64,000 nucleotides of DNA, from the NCBI GenBank assembly GCA_037953745.1, contig JBAKBP010000185.1, positions 124,001-188,000 of the forward strand, read 5' to 3'. Shown here piece by piece: positions 1-10,506 of this stretch (positions within the stretch are counted from its first letter, which is position 1; every line of letters begins with the position of its first letter). The DNA is from Lithodes maja (taxonomy: Eukaryota > Arthropoda > Malacostraca > Decapoda > Lithodidae). The translations under genes and the position numbers were made by a program. The notes under the pieces are model-generated. The model did not search any database. It had not been told where the DNA came from and was given only the letters and a program-made list of their open reading frames with translations.

Positions 1-265
1 TGTCGATCGATACTCTCTCTCTCTCTCTCTCTTGCTAACAGTGATGACAATGCCCTGCTTGCAACTCGCTAATGTTAGCACGAAAATATACCTCAGAATA
101 AGGGAATAACAGGGAAAATAGGTGATAACTGAAGGAGGGGAGGAAAGTGGGGAAGGAGGGGAGCTAGAGGACTGATATTTTGCATGGCCCAAGGGCAAAA
201 AAAAAAAAAAACACAATTTTTTTTTTCGATGTTTAAAATGGATTTTTTTTTTCTCTGACTCTTAA
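1..265 (-). mobile_element. TTAA MITE fragment (family 1)
   Basis: Minus-oriented part of the family 1 TTAA MITE, cut by the window edge. It holds the (CT)n tract, the 'gctaatgttagcacgaaaat' stretch, the purine-rich 'ggaggggaggaaagtgg' block and a poly-A/T segment in the same order as the complete copy at 7837-8473 read on the other strand. No coding capacity. Confidence 0.7.
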
Positions 266-939
266 CCCGGCAAGCGCGATAGGCCTCACGGAAGGCTTCC
301 TATAGGGAACGCGATAGGCCTCACGGAAGCAAGACCATAAAAAAAAACTTCCCAAAAAAAAAAGGGCCTATCAAAACAAAGGAATTTGTCTCTAGGTGAG
401 ATAATTCCCCTCCAGTACTCATCCATGTAAATCTCACCCACCCCCCTCCCCTCCTTCCCCACCTTATTCCCCCCTCCCTCCCCTCCTCAATTATCACCTA
501 TTTTTCCTCTTATTATCATCATTTATCGGTTATTTTTCTCTCCCGCGATAATGTAGCACAAGTGGGTTGCAGAAAAGATCGTTATGTAACACCCAGACAC
601 CGGCCCACACCGCCCCGCTCGTCTCAGTTACCTCACAGACAGCGAGAGAGGAGGGTTGCCTGTGGCTCTCTCTCGCCTGAGATTATGACCGGGTGGCCAA
701 TATCTTCGTTTTTCACCACCCAAATGCTTTTCCCACTTATTTTAGCACTCTTGAAGGTTCATATATACATCATATATGTAAAATAAAAGCATACCGAAAA
801 CAAATAATGGTCTATATTGTAAATATAACGAATTCTGTCAGAATCCAAGGCTAGAAATGCACAAATAACTACCCTAGCCCCTAGGTCTATTTAGCGCTTG
901 TCAGGTTAAGAGTCTTCCCGCAGTCCGCCGGGGGAACTC
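266..939. other. No gene; low-complexity and MITE debris
   Basis: Holds a short direct repeat of 'gcgataggcctcacggaag' (about 277 and 309), A-rich and C-rich runs, and a terminal motif of the family 1 MITE near 905-940. Short open frames here lack any recognisable domain. Confidence 0.6.
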
Positions 940-2057
940 TTAACCTAACAAGTGCGCATGGGGGTAATTGGAAACGTCCCCCTGTGCTGACGTATTTGAG
1001 GTGTTTCCGTCACTAAAATATTCATTGTGCCATTAACCCGGGAGCTGCGGGAAGACTCTTAAGAGTTCCCCCGGCGGACTGCGGGAAGACTCTCTGGAGT
1101 AAGTAAAACTAAAAATCAACTTTTTACATCGAAAAAAAAATATTTTTTTTATTTTTATTTTTTTATTTTTTTATTTTTGTTTGGCCCCTGGGCCATGCAA
1201 AATCTCAGTCCTCTACCTCCCCTCCTTCCCCACTTTCCTCCTATTCCTCAGTTATCACCTATTTTCCCTATTATTCCCTTATTCTGAGGTATATTTTCGT
1301 GCTAACATTAGCGAGTTGCAAGCAGGGTGTTGTCATCACTGATGGCCATCGAGTGCAAGAGAGAGAGAGAGAGTATCGATCGACTGTGTCGCAGTGGCCT
1401 TGGGGAAAATTGGCGGGAAGCTAGCTTGCCTCACCCATACATTATACAACTCGTGGGCTATATCTCCGATTTTGACCATCCAAACGCTGTTTTCACTCGT
1501 TTTATTGTTGTTTCAGGTTAATACCTTTATAATCAACCCATAATAGGCGCATATGGATAATTATTAATGCTATTAATGGTACAATGAATATTTTAGTGAC
1601 GAAAAACCTCAAATACGTCAGCACAGGGGGACGTTTTCATTTACCCCCGTGCGCACTTCAGAGGTTAATAGCAATAATACTTATCCATATGCGCCTATTA
1701 TGGGTTGATTATAAAGGTATTAACCTGAAACAACAATAAAATGAGTGAAAACAGCGTTTGGATGGTCAAAATCGGAGATATAGCCCGCGAGTTGTATAAT
1801 GTATGGGTGAGGCAAGCTGCTTTCCCGCCAATTTCCCCCAAGGCCACTGAGACACAGTCGATCGATACTCTCTCTCTCTCTCTTGCACTCGCTTGCCATC
1901 AGTGATGACAACACCCTGCTTGCAACTCGCTAATGTTAGCACGAAAATATACCTCAGAATAAGGGAATAACAGGGAAAATAGGTGATAACTGAAGGAGAG
2001 GAGGAAAGTGGGGAAGGAGGGGAGGTAGAGGACTGAGATTTTGCATGGCCCAGGGGC

Positions 2058-2090
<33 letters not shown>

Positions 2091-2189
2091 CGATGTCAAA
2101 AGTTGATTTTTTTTTTCACTCACTCTTAAGAGTCTCCCCGCAGTCCGCCGGGGGAACTCTTAAGAGTCTCCCGGCAGTTCCCGGGTTAA
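940..2189 (-). mobile_element. TTAA MITE family 1, outer copy, split by a second copy
   Basis: Minus-oriented copy starting with TTAACCTAACAAGTGCG at 940 (the 3' terminus read backwards) and running to CCCGGGTTAA at 2180-2189; a second terminal motif lies at 2205-2215. It is interrupted at an internal TTAA by the plus-oriented copy at 1033-1668. The sequence resumes at 1665 exactly where it stopped at 1036, as the intact 7837-8473 copy shows. TTAA target use and a TTAACC terminus are the piggyBac-superfamily signature. Non-coding. Confidence 0.8.
1033..1668 (+). mobile_element. TTAA MITE family 1, inner copy
   Basis: Complete element of 632 bp plus the duplicated TTAA (1033-1036 and 1665-1668). 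The 5' end is TTAACCCGGGAGCTGCGG; the 3' end read in reverse is TTAACCTCTGAAGTGCGC. Its length matches the 7837-8473 copy (633 bp). Because it sits inside an opposite-strand copy of itself, the region looks like a ~1.2 kb palindrome, but the structure is a self-insertion. A 64-codon open frame at 1327-1521 recurs in other copies and only reflects their similarity. Confidence 0.85.
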
Positions 2190-2211
2190 GAGTCTTCCCG
2201 CAGTTCCCGGG

Positions 2212-2350
2212 TTAATGGTAAAATAGGCGCATATGAATAAGTATTAATGATATTTATGGTAAAATAACGATGTTAGTGATGGGAACAGCTCAAATACGTG
2301 CACACAGGCGTGTGGTGTCTCATACCCCTCATGCGCATTTCTTAGGTTAA
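2212..2350 (+). mobile_element. TTAA MITE family 1, 3' fragment
   Basis: The 3' terminal ~140 bp of a variant copy, from an internal TTAA to a final TTAA (2347-2350). It shares the variant 'gatgggaacagctcaaatac' with the fragment at 21654-21756, so the two belong to one subfamily. Confidence 0.65.
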
Positions 2351-2608
2351 CCAGTTTTCCCTGTAGAAAATTTAGACCCAGTCTGCCACTGGAAGGAGCC
2401 TAAGGACCACGCCACGCCACCAGAACATACCTCCATTCTAAAGTGTTAGGCCTCTATAGATGAGGATACAAAACACACGATTCTATCGTTATAAAATAAA
2501 ATATTATTGTGCGTGAACTCTTTGTGAGATCACGTACAGTAATATTAGACTTTGTACCCGCACACACCCATATAGTGATACACGTAAAAACCCCAGTGAC
2601 ACCATCTT

Positions 2609-3290
2609 TCTGTAGGAATCGTTTTTTACATCATACCCGAATGGTGATGGGCTCGTCTATCAGAGTGAGAACTGAGCGATCTCTGCCATACCTATAGCTT
2701 ACTCTGACTGTTCCTTTTACTTATATATTTTCTAGATCTCAAGTGACAGCGTCTCTTCCGTGGATTGACCTCCCAATCTACCAGATTGGAAGCCAAAGCG
2801 TCACATTTTTCCTTTGCCCCTCAACTTTCTCTTCATAATTGCTGAGGGGCACAGGGCCCTGGGTGGGGCTTTGGTTTCCCGGGCGTTTCCGCACCCTCCT
2901 CAGCTCCCCGCCATGGAGTGGCTTCGGTCACCCAGGCTTTATTGTGGTCGGCAGGGAGGGTTCTGTGGAGGCGCTCGGTTATGGCCTTGGCCTTGCTCGG
3001 GGACTTGGGGCTGTTCGGCCAGGCAGCTTGGGGAACAACAACAACATCATACCCGAAAGAGGATTTATGGAGCTCCGATCTTACTCTCAACCATCTGAAC
3101 AATTTTAACAATACACCTAAATTTCGTTAGATGCGGGAATAGCCTCACGAAAATATGCCAGGGCCTGGGATTGAACCTGGGACTCTTGGGCTATGAGGCG
3201 AACACCTTACCAGTGTCACCAAGAAAAATATCTCACTTGGCAAGGTCGGCTCAAGTTATTTCCGCATCCGGTCTGTTTTAGGCTAACCTA
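2609..3290 (-). mobile_element. tRNA-derived SINE, copy A, split by the 2641-3043 insertion
   Basis: Minus-oriented ~260 bp repeat in two pieces (2609-2640 and 3044-3290). On the minus strand it has a box A-like TGGTAAGGTGTTCGCC and a box B-like GGTTCAATCCC about 30 bases apart, as expected of a pol III promoter from a tRNA. The cloverleaf does not fold cleanly, so it is a SINE and not a tRNA gene. Confidence 0.65.
2628..3056 (+). mobile_element. Full-length SINE-like element with (CAA)n tail and 13 bp TSD
   Basis: A ~403 bp element (2641-3043) ending in 'gggaacaacaacaacat' and flanked by a perfect 12-13 bp target duplication, acatcatacccga, at 2628-2640 and 3044-3056. The same sequence without the insertion occurs at about 3584-3596 in the second copy of the surrounding SINE. 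The last ~85 bp are similar to the 3' end of the LINE at 17.8 kb, including the CAA-repeat tail, which suggests mobilisation by that LINE's machinery. The 5' head (2641-2815) matches the rear of the copy ending at 14715, so this is a defined short element rather than a random LINE truncation. I could not assign the head to tRNA, 5S or an snRNA. Open frames in it are not genes. Confidence 0.85.
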
Positions 3291-3560
3291 TTTTCACTGA
3301 CATTACACTATTTCACCTTCCGGGAAGCGAAGGCTCCGAACAGAGAGGAACAAGCCTGAGCCGAAACGACCTGGAGTCCGTCAGAGAGGCGAACAGGAAT
3401 GGTGAGTCAACTTCACTGAGCGGTGCACACACGCACCGTGTGCTACACAGACACACTAACGGCCCAGTTGGCAACTCGCTTGAGCGGCCGGCAACTCCAC
3501 AACCCAACCCAAGCGAGTTCTCACTACACCCTCTGTACTCTCCTATCCCCTTCCTTGTCC
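3291..3560. other. Spacer between two SINE copies
   Basis: Unique-looking sequence between the two tRNA-derived SINE copies; it includes the end of the 3313-3645 minus open frame, which has no recognisable domain. Confidence 0.5.
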
Positions 3561-3835
3561 TGTAGGAATCGGTTTTTACACCATACCCGAAAGAGGATTT
3601 ATGGAGCTCCGATCTTACTCTCAACCACCTGAACAATTTTACCAATACACCTAAACTTCGTTAGATGCGGGACTAGCCTCACGAAAATATGCCAGGGCCT
3701 GGGATTGAACCCGAGACCCTTGGGCTATGAGGCGAACACCTTACCAGTGTCACCAAGAAAGATATCTCACTTGGCAAGGTCGGCTCAAGTTATTTCCGCA
3801 TCCGGTCTGTTTTAGGCTAACCTAATTTCAGACTT
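3561..3835 (-). mobile_element. tRNA-derived SINE, copy B (uninterrupted)
   Basis: Second copy of the repeat at 2609-3290, here continuous from 'tgtaggaatcggttttta' to 'aggctaacctaatttca', with the same box A/box B arrangement on the minus strand. It gives the empty-site reference for the insertion in copy A. Confidence 0.65.
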
Positions 3836-4420
3836 TATATTTCCACATCAAGAGACTCAGTGAATTGTGATTTATTTCTTTATATATATGTGCCGTTCCA
3901 TGCTTAAATTCGTTCGAGAAGTGCTCACGTGACTTGTTCATATCTATGTGCGAAGACTCCTAAAAGTGCACTGTTTAGGATAAATATATATCCATCACAA
4001 ACTCTAGTTTCAAGGAGACATTCATATATATTGTGTATAATAATAATTATTTCAAAGGAGCAATAACCCCTAGTGTTCATATTGCGTTGCATCTCCGCTC
4101 CGGGGTATATTTATTACATGTCCATGATCTTATGTTTATTGTGTGTATTATTTCATGTGTAAACCATAAGCAAATAAGCCATTTCATGTTGTTATTTTAT
4201 CTGAATACAATAACTATAAATACTTCCGTGTTGTCCTCATACCTCTGCATGTTTGTATGTGTCTTTGTGTGAATTTATTCTCTGCCCAGTTAAGTTAGGA
4301 TCCACCTTCACTCAGTAAACCATACAAAAAGCCTGGTATAACACTAGTGGTAGCGGTGGTTCTTAATTCAGAGGGAAGAATTCATACAAGATACAAGTAG
4401 AGGAAAAACAACCAGCAGAC
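3836..4420 (+). other. Leader/possible LTR of the Gypsy element; no gene
   Basis: AT-rich DNA directly upstream of a gag-like frame. 'TGGTAGCGGTGG' at 4348-4359 could be a tRNA primer-binding site, with an LTR ending near 'ataaca' (about 4342). With no second LTR in the window the LTR cannot be proven. Confidence 0.3.
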
Positions 4421-5388
4421 ATGGCTGCTAGATCGCACATTCCCATTCTGGGGCATAACACCAAAATCTATGATATTCAAACTTATCTGGACATGGTAAG
4501 TCCCGTTCTAGACCTCGCATATAATACCGATAGGGAAAAGATTGCGGTCCTTCTGACTTATTTAGGTAAAGCCGTAGCTTTAGTGGCCAGAAAAGTCCAC
4601 CCAGATCTGACCTGGAACGCGTTCAGACACCTAGTAATCAATGCGGTGCTATCACCCCTTGGCACCGTAGTTGCGTTGTCCAACCTAGACAACGTCAAAT
4701 TCGAGGGAAACCTCGATGAGACCCTGGCGTACATCAATCAACATGTCAGGGCGGCATACCCCCTCACCACCGAGGCCCTAAAGAAATTAACATGTTTTTA
4801 TTTTCTTATTACGACTGCTCCAGAGTAACATCCGGAAACACTTTGCCATCCATGACCCTGTGGGATTTGAGCGGGATATAATAACTATCCGTAAGCTTCT
4901 GGCCACCAAGACTACCCAACCAAAATTAGGAGCTATCAAACAGATCCCCACTAAACTTCAGCACCAGCAGTATACAGTATGCCTTGGCGCAAGAATCCCG
5001 AAGGGCCTACCTGGTAGAACAAGAAACACACGCCATGGCAAAGGCCAGACACCCCAGAAAGGAGACCTCCTACCGAGTACCACCCCAGGATTCGTCCCTC
5101 CAGGAAGCTGTCTGCCAAGCCAAGAGACAATTTCCTTATTCTGATAAATCCCTTTGACTTCGTGGCTTGCAACTCAAGATGCGCTATCCACAATATGAGG
5201 GATCAGCTACGCAAACACCAAGACTACAAGTGAATACAGAAGAGGAAGACCCCAAGGATGCCAAAAACAACGAGATGGACACCTTTATCGAAGATCAGGA
5301 GATGTACCTCGAGACAGAAGAAGAAGCAGCTGACAAGGACCCGGCACCCTCGGATTTCTTAGGCCTTCCCCGAAAATATCAACCATGA
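4421..5388 (+). pseudogene. Ty3/Gypsy gag-like remnant
   Basis: An open frame of 135 codons (4421-4828), followed in shifted frames by charged segments at 4860-5144 and 5167-5388. I call it gag from position, helical hydrophilic character and size, upstream of protease- and RT-like sequence on the same strand; there is no zinc knuckle and no single diagnostic motif. Several frame breaks separate the parts, so it cannot yield a full-length Gag. It could be part of another polyprotein region, but the order gag-PR-RT is what Ty3/Gypsy elements show. Confidence 0.5.
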
Positions 5389-5429
5389 GGGGGGATAGAA
5401 GTTAACCCTTGCCCCTCCCATCTACAATT

Positions 5430-5791
5430 TATTCACTCTGCAAGGCATAGCTGTTCGATTATTATTGGATACGGTAGCCGCCCGGTCTTGCATGTTCAGC
5501 CATGTTTTCCATACGAATAAGAAGAAATTTGGGAAACTCCGCCCCTCTCGCTCCAACTTAATCAGTGAAAGGGATACCCGACTACCCCTGTGGGGAGATA
5601 CGGCGCCACTACACATCGCCACACACAAACCTCAGGCTTCATGTCACCACCCATTTATCGTCTTCGACTCAGAGTGCCAACAGTATGATGGCTATCTGGG
5701 ACTGGACATAATGGAAAAACTCCAGACACAGATTGACTGTGGTAAGCGACGACTAGTTTATGACATCACCAACAAAAAACAATACTATTGA
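5430..5791 (+). pseudogene. Ty3/Gypsy aspartic protease remnant
   Basis: The frame reads a hydrophobic stretch then 'LLLDTVAARS' near 5455, where retroelement proteases have D-T/S-G-A: the Gly is replaced by Val. A 'GYLGLDIM' segment near 5690-5720 matches the conserved G-x-D region near the end of retropepsins. Position between the gag-like and RT-like segments supports the call. The active-site change and broken frames mark it as inactive. Confidence 0.6.
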
Positions 5792-6135
5792 CCGGCGTAA
5801 GTTGCCCGTGACAGTTAAGAAGAAAACAAAAAAAAGGAGAAGAAGAAGAAAAAGCCAGCAAAGTCCCCCACCGAGAAAAATTAAGAAGACCATCACGACG
5901 CCCTAATGTGCCAGTGCACTATGACAAAACTCACGACGCCATCATCATATCACCAGCTATATCAACATAGAGCCTCAACATTCCGCCTAATCACCAAATG
6001 TGGGTGCCAATCAAGAGGCCCTCCCACATAACTCTAGTGTTGGTGCCCAACATTGAACAACCATTGGCACCTAGATATCGTATGCAGCCAGCTGTCTTGC
6101 CACCTCATATTAACACTGTCTAAATCGCTAACATC
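5792..6135 (+). other. Linker of the Gypsy remnant; no gene
   Basis: A-rich and C-rich sequence between the protease and RT remnants, with stops in all frames; presumably decayed pol linker. Confidence 0.5.
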
Positions 6136-7158
6136 ATGGACGAGTTCCTCACCTTACCAAAAGGGCTCATCATAGGCGATTCAGAGACGTTTGATAATGC
6201 TACCACCACCAAACCAACCGCCGAAGAAGCCACCCTCCTCACCATCCCCGACCAGCTGTCACCTACACAGAAATGCCAGCTGCGGGAAATGCTTCATTGT
6301 TACCAGGACGTGTTTGCCCAATCACCCACCGAGATCAGAAAAACGCACGTTCGGGACCACCCTATCCACAAGACTGACCCTTCCATCCGCCAGCCGTCCA
6401 GACGGAAGAATCCCCTGGAGCGACAGGAAGAAGAGAGGCAAGTTCAAGAGATGTTAGCCGTGGGAATAGCCACTCCCTCCACCAGGCCCTGGTCTTGACC
6501 CGTCGTTCTGGTAAAAAAGAAGGACGGCTCCATGAGGTTTTTCATGGATTATCGCAGACTCAATGATGTCACGATAAAGGACGCAACACCTCTGCCCAGG
6601 ATAGATGACTCACTGGATTCCCAACATGGATCCAAGTGGTTCACTACACTGGACCTTCAGGCCGGGTATTGGCAGGTACCCGTCCGTAAAAATACCAACA
6701 AACGACCGCCTTCACCACCAGCGGTGGCAATCTTTACGAGTTCAACGTCCTGTCGTTTGGACTCTGTAATGGGCCCACCACCTTCTCCCGACTCATTGAA
6801 TCAGTATTGAAAGGCCTCACTTGGGAGATATGCCTGGCATATCTAGATGATGTAATCGTCTATGGCCGCACTTAGGAAGAACACCTACAATGCTTACAAC
6901 TCGTCTTAAGCAGGATCCGCCAAGCGGGCCTCAAGCTGAAGCCCACCAAATGTACTTTAGCTCATGAGTCTGTAAGCTTCCTAGGGCACATAATCTCTGG
7001 AGAAGGCATAGCCACTGGCCCCAAAAAGCTATTAGCCATCTCTGCCCAGCCACCACCCAAGGACTTCAAGGGAGTAAGGTCGTTTCTGGGTCTAGCCACC
7101 TACTATCGGCGGTTCGTGAAGAACTTTGTAGCCATCGCAAAGCCCATCCTCTCATGTC
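6136..7158 (+). pseudogene. Ty3/Gypsy reverse transcriptase remnant
   Basis: Starts with a pre-RT 'F..SPTEIRKTHVRDHPI' region (around 6320), then after one in-frame TGA at about 6496 continues with VKKKDGSMRFFMDYRRLN, the fingers of Gypsy-type RT, and 'WFTTLDLQAGYWQVPV' (motif A with its Asp, ~6640-6690). A frameshift near 6690 moves the reading to 'GLCNGPTTFSRLI' and the catalytic YLDDVIVYG (about 6840-6865). Another stop follows at about 6873, then 'SFLGHIISGEGI' and 'RSFLGLATYYRRFV' (~7090), the RT thumb/connection. It ends abruptly near 7158 before RNase H and integrase. Two stops and a frameshift make it a dead 3'-truncated copy. Confidence 0.9.
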
Positions 7159-7432
7159 TATAAAAAACGAATGCAAACAATATGTGGAACTGCATACTCA
7201 ACAGTTCCGATTTTACTTGTATGGTGATATGTGATAGCCAAGCCGTGAGGATAGGAGAGGGGAGAGCACTGTGACTCCCACAGTGCCGGCCTGGCTGTTG
7301 TTGAGGAAGGGTGTGTGGATGCTACGTTCCGTTATCCTCTCTGTTTCGCAATTCTCCAAGGCTTAATAATTTTGTATTAGTGATGGTGAATTGATGATGA
7401 GTGATAATTTGAGCTCATATTATAGTATAGTT
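7159..7432. other. No recognisable feature
   Basis: Mixed-composition DNA between the truncated Gypsy RT and the tandem array; nothing recognised. Confidence 0.5.
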
Positions 7433-9400
7433 GGTTGTTGGAAGGAACATAATAATTGATATTGGTTCAGGGGTAATTTATCGAGAGGACTTCCCTAGCA
7501 GTTAAGGCCCCATTAATTGCTCTTTCCATTCACATGTGCATAGCCTACGTGAGTTGCAGTTGGGATGTGTGTACATGCTTAGATTGATATGCAGGATCCG
7601 AAGTTGCATAATAAATCGTAGGCAGTGTCCACCATCCTTTAACTGTCTTCGTGGTGCGATGCATAAGGTGTTGATTTTCGGTGTGAGCATCCTGGGTTCG
7701 AATCCACGGACTGCCACATGTGTTTGTAAATTTCATTAATCGATTTTAGGAGTATAATTGGTTGTTGGAAGGAACATGATAATTGATTGGTTCAGGGTAA
7801 TTTATCGAGAGGACTTCCCTAGTGGTTAAGGCCCCATTAACCCGGGAGCTGCGGGGAGACTCTTAAGAGTTCCCCCGGCGGACTGCGGGAAGACTCTTGA
7901 GAGTAAGTAAAATAAAAAATCAACTTTTGACATCGAAAAAAAAAAAAAAAAAAAAAATATATTTTTTTATTTTTTTATTTTTTTTTGGCCCCTGGGCCAT
8001 GCAAAATCTCAGTCCTCTACCTCCCCTCCTTCCCCACTTTCCTCCTCTCCTTCAGTTATCACCTATTTTCCCTATTATTCCCTTATTCTGAGGTATATTT
8101 TCGTGCTAACATTAGCGAGTTGCAAGCAGGGTGTTGTCATCACTGATGGCAAGCGAGTGCAAGAGAGAGAGAGAGAGTATCGATCGACTGTATCTCAGTG
8201 GCCTTGGGGGAAATTGGCGGGAAAGCAGTTTGCCTCACCCATACATTATACAACTCGCGGGCTATATCTCCGATTTTGACCATCCAAACGCTGTTTTCAC
8301 TCGTTTTATTGTTGTTTCAGGTTAATACCTTTATAATCAACCCATAATAGGCGCATATGGATAATTATTAATGCTATTAATGGTACAATGAATATTTTAG
8401 TGACGGAAACACCTCAAATACGTCAGCACAGGGGGACGTTTTCAATTACCCCCATGCACACTTGTTAGGTTAATTGCTCTTTCCATTCACATATGCATAG
8501 CCTATGTGAGTTGCAGTTGGGATGTGTGTACATGCTTAGATTGATATGCAGGATTCGAAGTTGCATAATAAATCGTAGGCAGTGTCCACCATCCTTTAAC
8601 TGTCTTCGTGGTGCGATGCATAAGGTGTTAATTTTCGGTGTGAGCATCCTGGGTTCGAATCCACGGACTGCCACATGTGTTTGTAAATTTCATTAATCGA
8701 TTTTAGGAGTATAGTTGGTTGTTGGAAGGATCATAATAATTGACATTGGTTCATGGGTAATTTATCGAGAGGACTTCCCTAGTGGTTAAGGCCCCATTAA
8801 TTGCTCTTTCCATTCACATATGCATAGCCTACGTGAGTTGCAGTTGGGATGTGTGTACATGCTTAGATTGATATGCAGGATTCGAAGTTGCATAATAAAT
8901 CGTAGGCAGTGTCCACCATCCTTTAACTGTCTTCGTGGTGCGATGCATAAGGTGTTGATTTTCGGTGTGAGCATCCTGGGTTCGAATCCACGGACTGCCA
9001 CATGTGTTTGTAAATTTCATTAATCGATTTTAGGAGTATAGTTGGTTGTTGGAAGGAACATAATAATTGATATTGGTTCATGGGTAATTTATCAAGAGGA
9101 CTTCCCTAGTGGTTAAGGCCCCATTAATTGCTCTTTCCATTCACATATGCATAGCCTACGTGAGTTGCAGTTGGGATGTGTGTACATGCTTAGATTGATA
9201 TGCAGGATTCTAAGTTGCATAATAAATCGTAGGCAGTGTCCACCATCCTTTAACTGTCTTCGTGGTGCGATGCATAAGGTGTTGATTTTCGGTGTGAGCA
9301 TCCTGGGTTCAAATCCACGGACTGCCACATGCTTTTGTAAATTTCATTAATCGATTTTAGGAGTATAGTTGGTTGTTGGAAGGAACATAATAATTGTGTA
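7433..9400 (+). repeat. 327 bp tandem array with tRNA-like module
   Basis: Units begin with 'ggttgttggaagga' at 7433, 7760, 8717, 9044 and 9371, exactly 327 bp apart once a 637 bp insertion plus small differences in the second unit are allowed for: four full copies and a partial fifth. Each unit carries an ideal pol III box B, GGTTCGAATCC (degraded to GGTTCAAATCC in the last full copy), preceded by 'GTGGTGCGATGCATAAGG', and ends the tRNA-like part with 'GACTGCCACA'. A second box A-like 'TAGTGGTTAAGGCC' lies upstream. The array looks like a tandemly amplified tRNA-derived SINE. Small open frames are by-products. Confidence 0.85.
7837..8473 (+). mobile_element. TTAA MITE family 1, complete copy with empty-site proof
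   Basis: Inserted at TTAA in the second unit of the 327 bp array: 'ggccccaTTAA' / 'TTAAttgctctttcc'. The other units read 'ggccccattaattgctc' with one TTAA, so insertion duplicated exactly TTAA. Net size 633 bp. Ends are TTAACCCGGGAGCTGC and, read in reverse, TTAACCTAACAAGTGTGC. Internally there is poly-A, a purine-rich block and (GA)n; no transposase. Two piggyBac transposase genes occur in the window, but their termini differ from these beyond TTAACC, so the mobilising enzyme is unknown. Confidence 0.92.
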
Positions 9401-9667
9401 ATATAATTTTTATAGAAACTTCATATAACTTAATATTTTTGTTGTTTTTCAGTTGTGTTTACAGTTTGAAATTTGATTAGGTCTAGGCCATCAGTAATTA
9501 ATCATGGCTCAAGAAACACAGACCGTTAGTAAACTTCAAGAACTGAATTTTTGCAGTTGTCTCTTCGTGATAAAGTTGCCTTTTAAAGCAGAGCTCGTCG
9601 GTTTCCAGACATTCAAATATCTAAGCTAGGAATAAGCAACAATTAACAAGAGGTAGCCTATATTCGC

Positions 9668-9799
9668 AGCTTTAATTCAGAATGGTATCAAAAAGAAAGG
9701 TGGCTCTGTGGTTGTGAAATGATGAATGCATTAATTTGCTTTCCGTGTTTGCTGTTTGGAGTTATTGATCTTTTTGCTCAAAACAAGAATTACAGATGA
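9668..9799 (+). pseudogene. hAT-type TTF zinc-finger transposase fragment
   Basis: A 43-codon in-frame stretch too short to stand out by length. It reads 'SFNSEWYQKERWLCG' followed by 'ALICFPCLLFG'. The W-Y...W-L...C-F-P-C-L-x-F order is the signature of the TTF-type zinc finger in hAT-like transposases and the related ZMYM proteins. Upstream, other frames contain 'RRFPDIQISK', consistent with the start of the same domain but with stops. A TGA ends the frame at about 9797. I see it as a decayed exon-sized piece; no catalytic domain is nearby. Confidence 0.55.
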
Positions 9800-10250
9800 T
9801 GAAGCCTTTTATTGGCAAGACCGTGAGTATTGAATATTTTTGTTTATAGTATTTTTATTATAGCCAATATACTGTATGTATATATATATATATAATGACG
9901 TATTGATATGTGTGTGTGTGTTATACAATATCATAATATTTCATAAACATGTTATGTAACAGCACCCCCATGAATGATAGTCACGAGCCGCCACTGGTTA
10001 CCGTGTCTCACCATGCGAGGGGTAGCTTGTGTGGAGGTGTGTAGCCCCGAGTGCCGTGATGTCACATCCCCTCTCCGTCCTTTCAGACCCATGTCAATTC
10101 ACTCGGTCTCGTTTATCTCTGTTCGCTTGAAGTCTTAGCTACCCGGATGATGAAGTGATGTAATAGAGCTAAAACTGGTGTCAGAGATATTGAATGTAAA
10201 ACTCACTTGGCTGAAATCATTCAGGCAAGTCAGGTATCTCTATTGTCACA
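9800..10250. other. No gene; AT-rich DNA
   Basis: AT-rich, with a short (TA)n at about 9878-9892 and (TG)n near 9910. Nothing else recognised. Confidence 0.5.
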
Positions 10251-10506
10251 ATGAGTAAAGTGACAGTCTAGGAACTGGTTAGTCCTTAAGTTCAATCCCA
10301 GCAGTTGGGGCTTGGGAATGAATTGATAACATTTAGGCACAAAGGCCAAGCAGTGGGACCTGTAGAGATCATTCAGCGCTACATTTAAAAATAAAAATAT
10401 CAAAGGAACATCAAAATTTAAAAAAACATTAAGATATCAAGTAGCGGTACATAAAATATTTAAGATATCAATAGAGGAATATCAAAAGTAAAAACACACG
10501 GGAGAA
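10251..10506 (-). mobile_element. 3' UTR of the RNase H non-LTR remnant
   Basis: Lies just downstream, on the minus strand, of the C-terminal zinc-motif remnant. It holds 'ggcacaaaggccaagcagtg' followed by A-rich sequence on the plus strand. The extent is inferred. Confidence 0.35.

Noticed and set aside
1327..1521. Recurring 64-codon frame (also 1720-1914 and 8131-8325)
   Set aside because: It lies within the TTAA MITE and is open because copies are young; no domain, and it overlaps the (GA)n tract.
1033..2189. Giant 1.2 kb palindrome as a functional hairpin
   Set aside because: Explained by one MITE copy inserted in an opposite-strand copy.
2814..3111. Small proteins on both strands around 2.8-3.1 kb
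   Set aside because: They translate the GC-rich body of the CAA-tailed SINE, recur in each SINE copy with frame differences, and show no conserved protein.
7502..7717. Repeated small frames ('MAVRGFEPR...') in the 327 bp array
   Set aside because: This peptide is the antisense translation of the tRNA box B region, a common false ORF in SINEs.
7640..7720. Functional tRNA gene
   Set aside because: Box B is ideal but acceptor and D-arm pairing fail; repeated identically in a tandem array, so a SINE module.
7433..9400. CRISPR array
   Set aside because: Units are 327 bp, contiguous and without short repeat/unique spacer structure; genome is eukaryotic.
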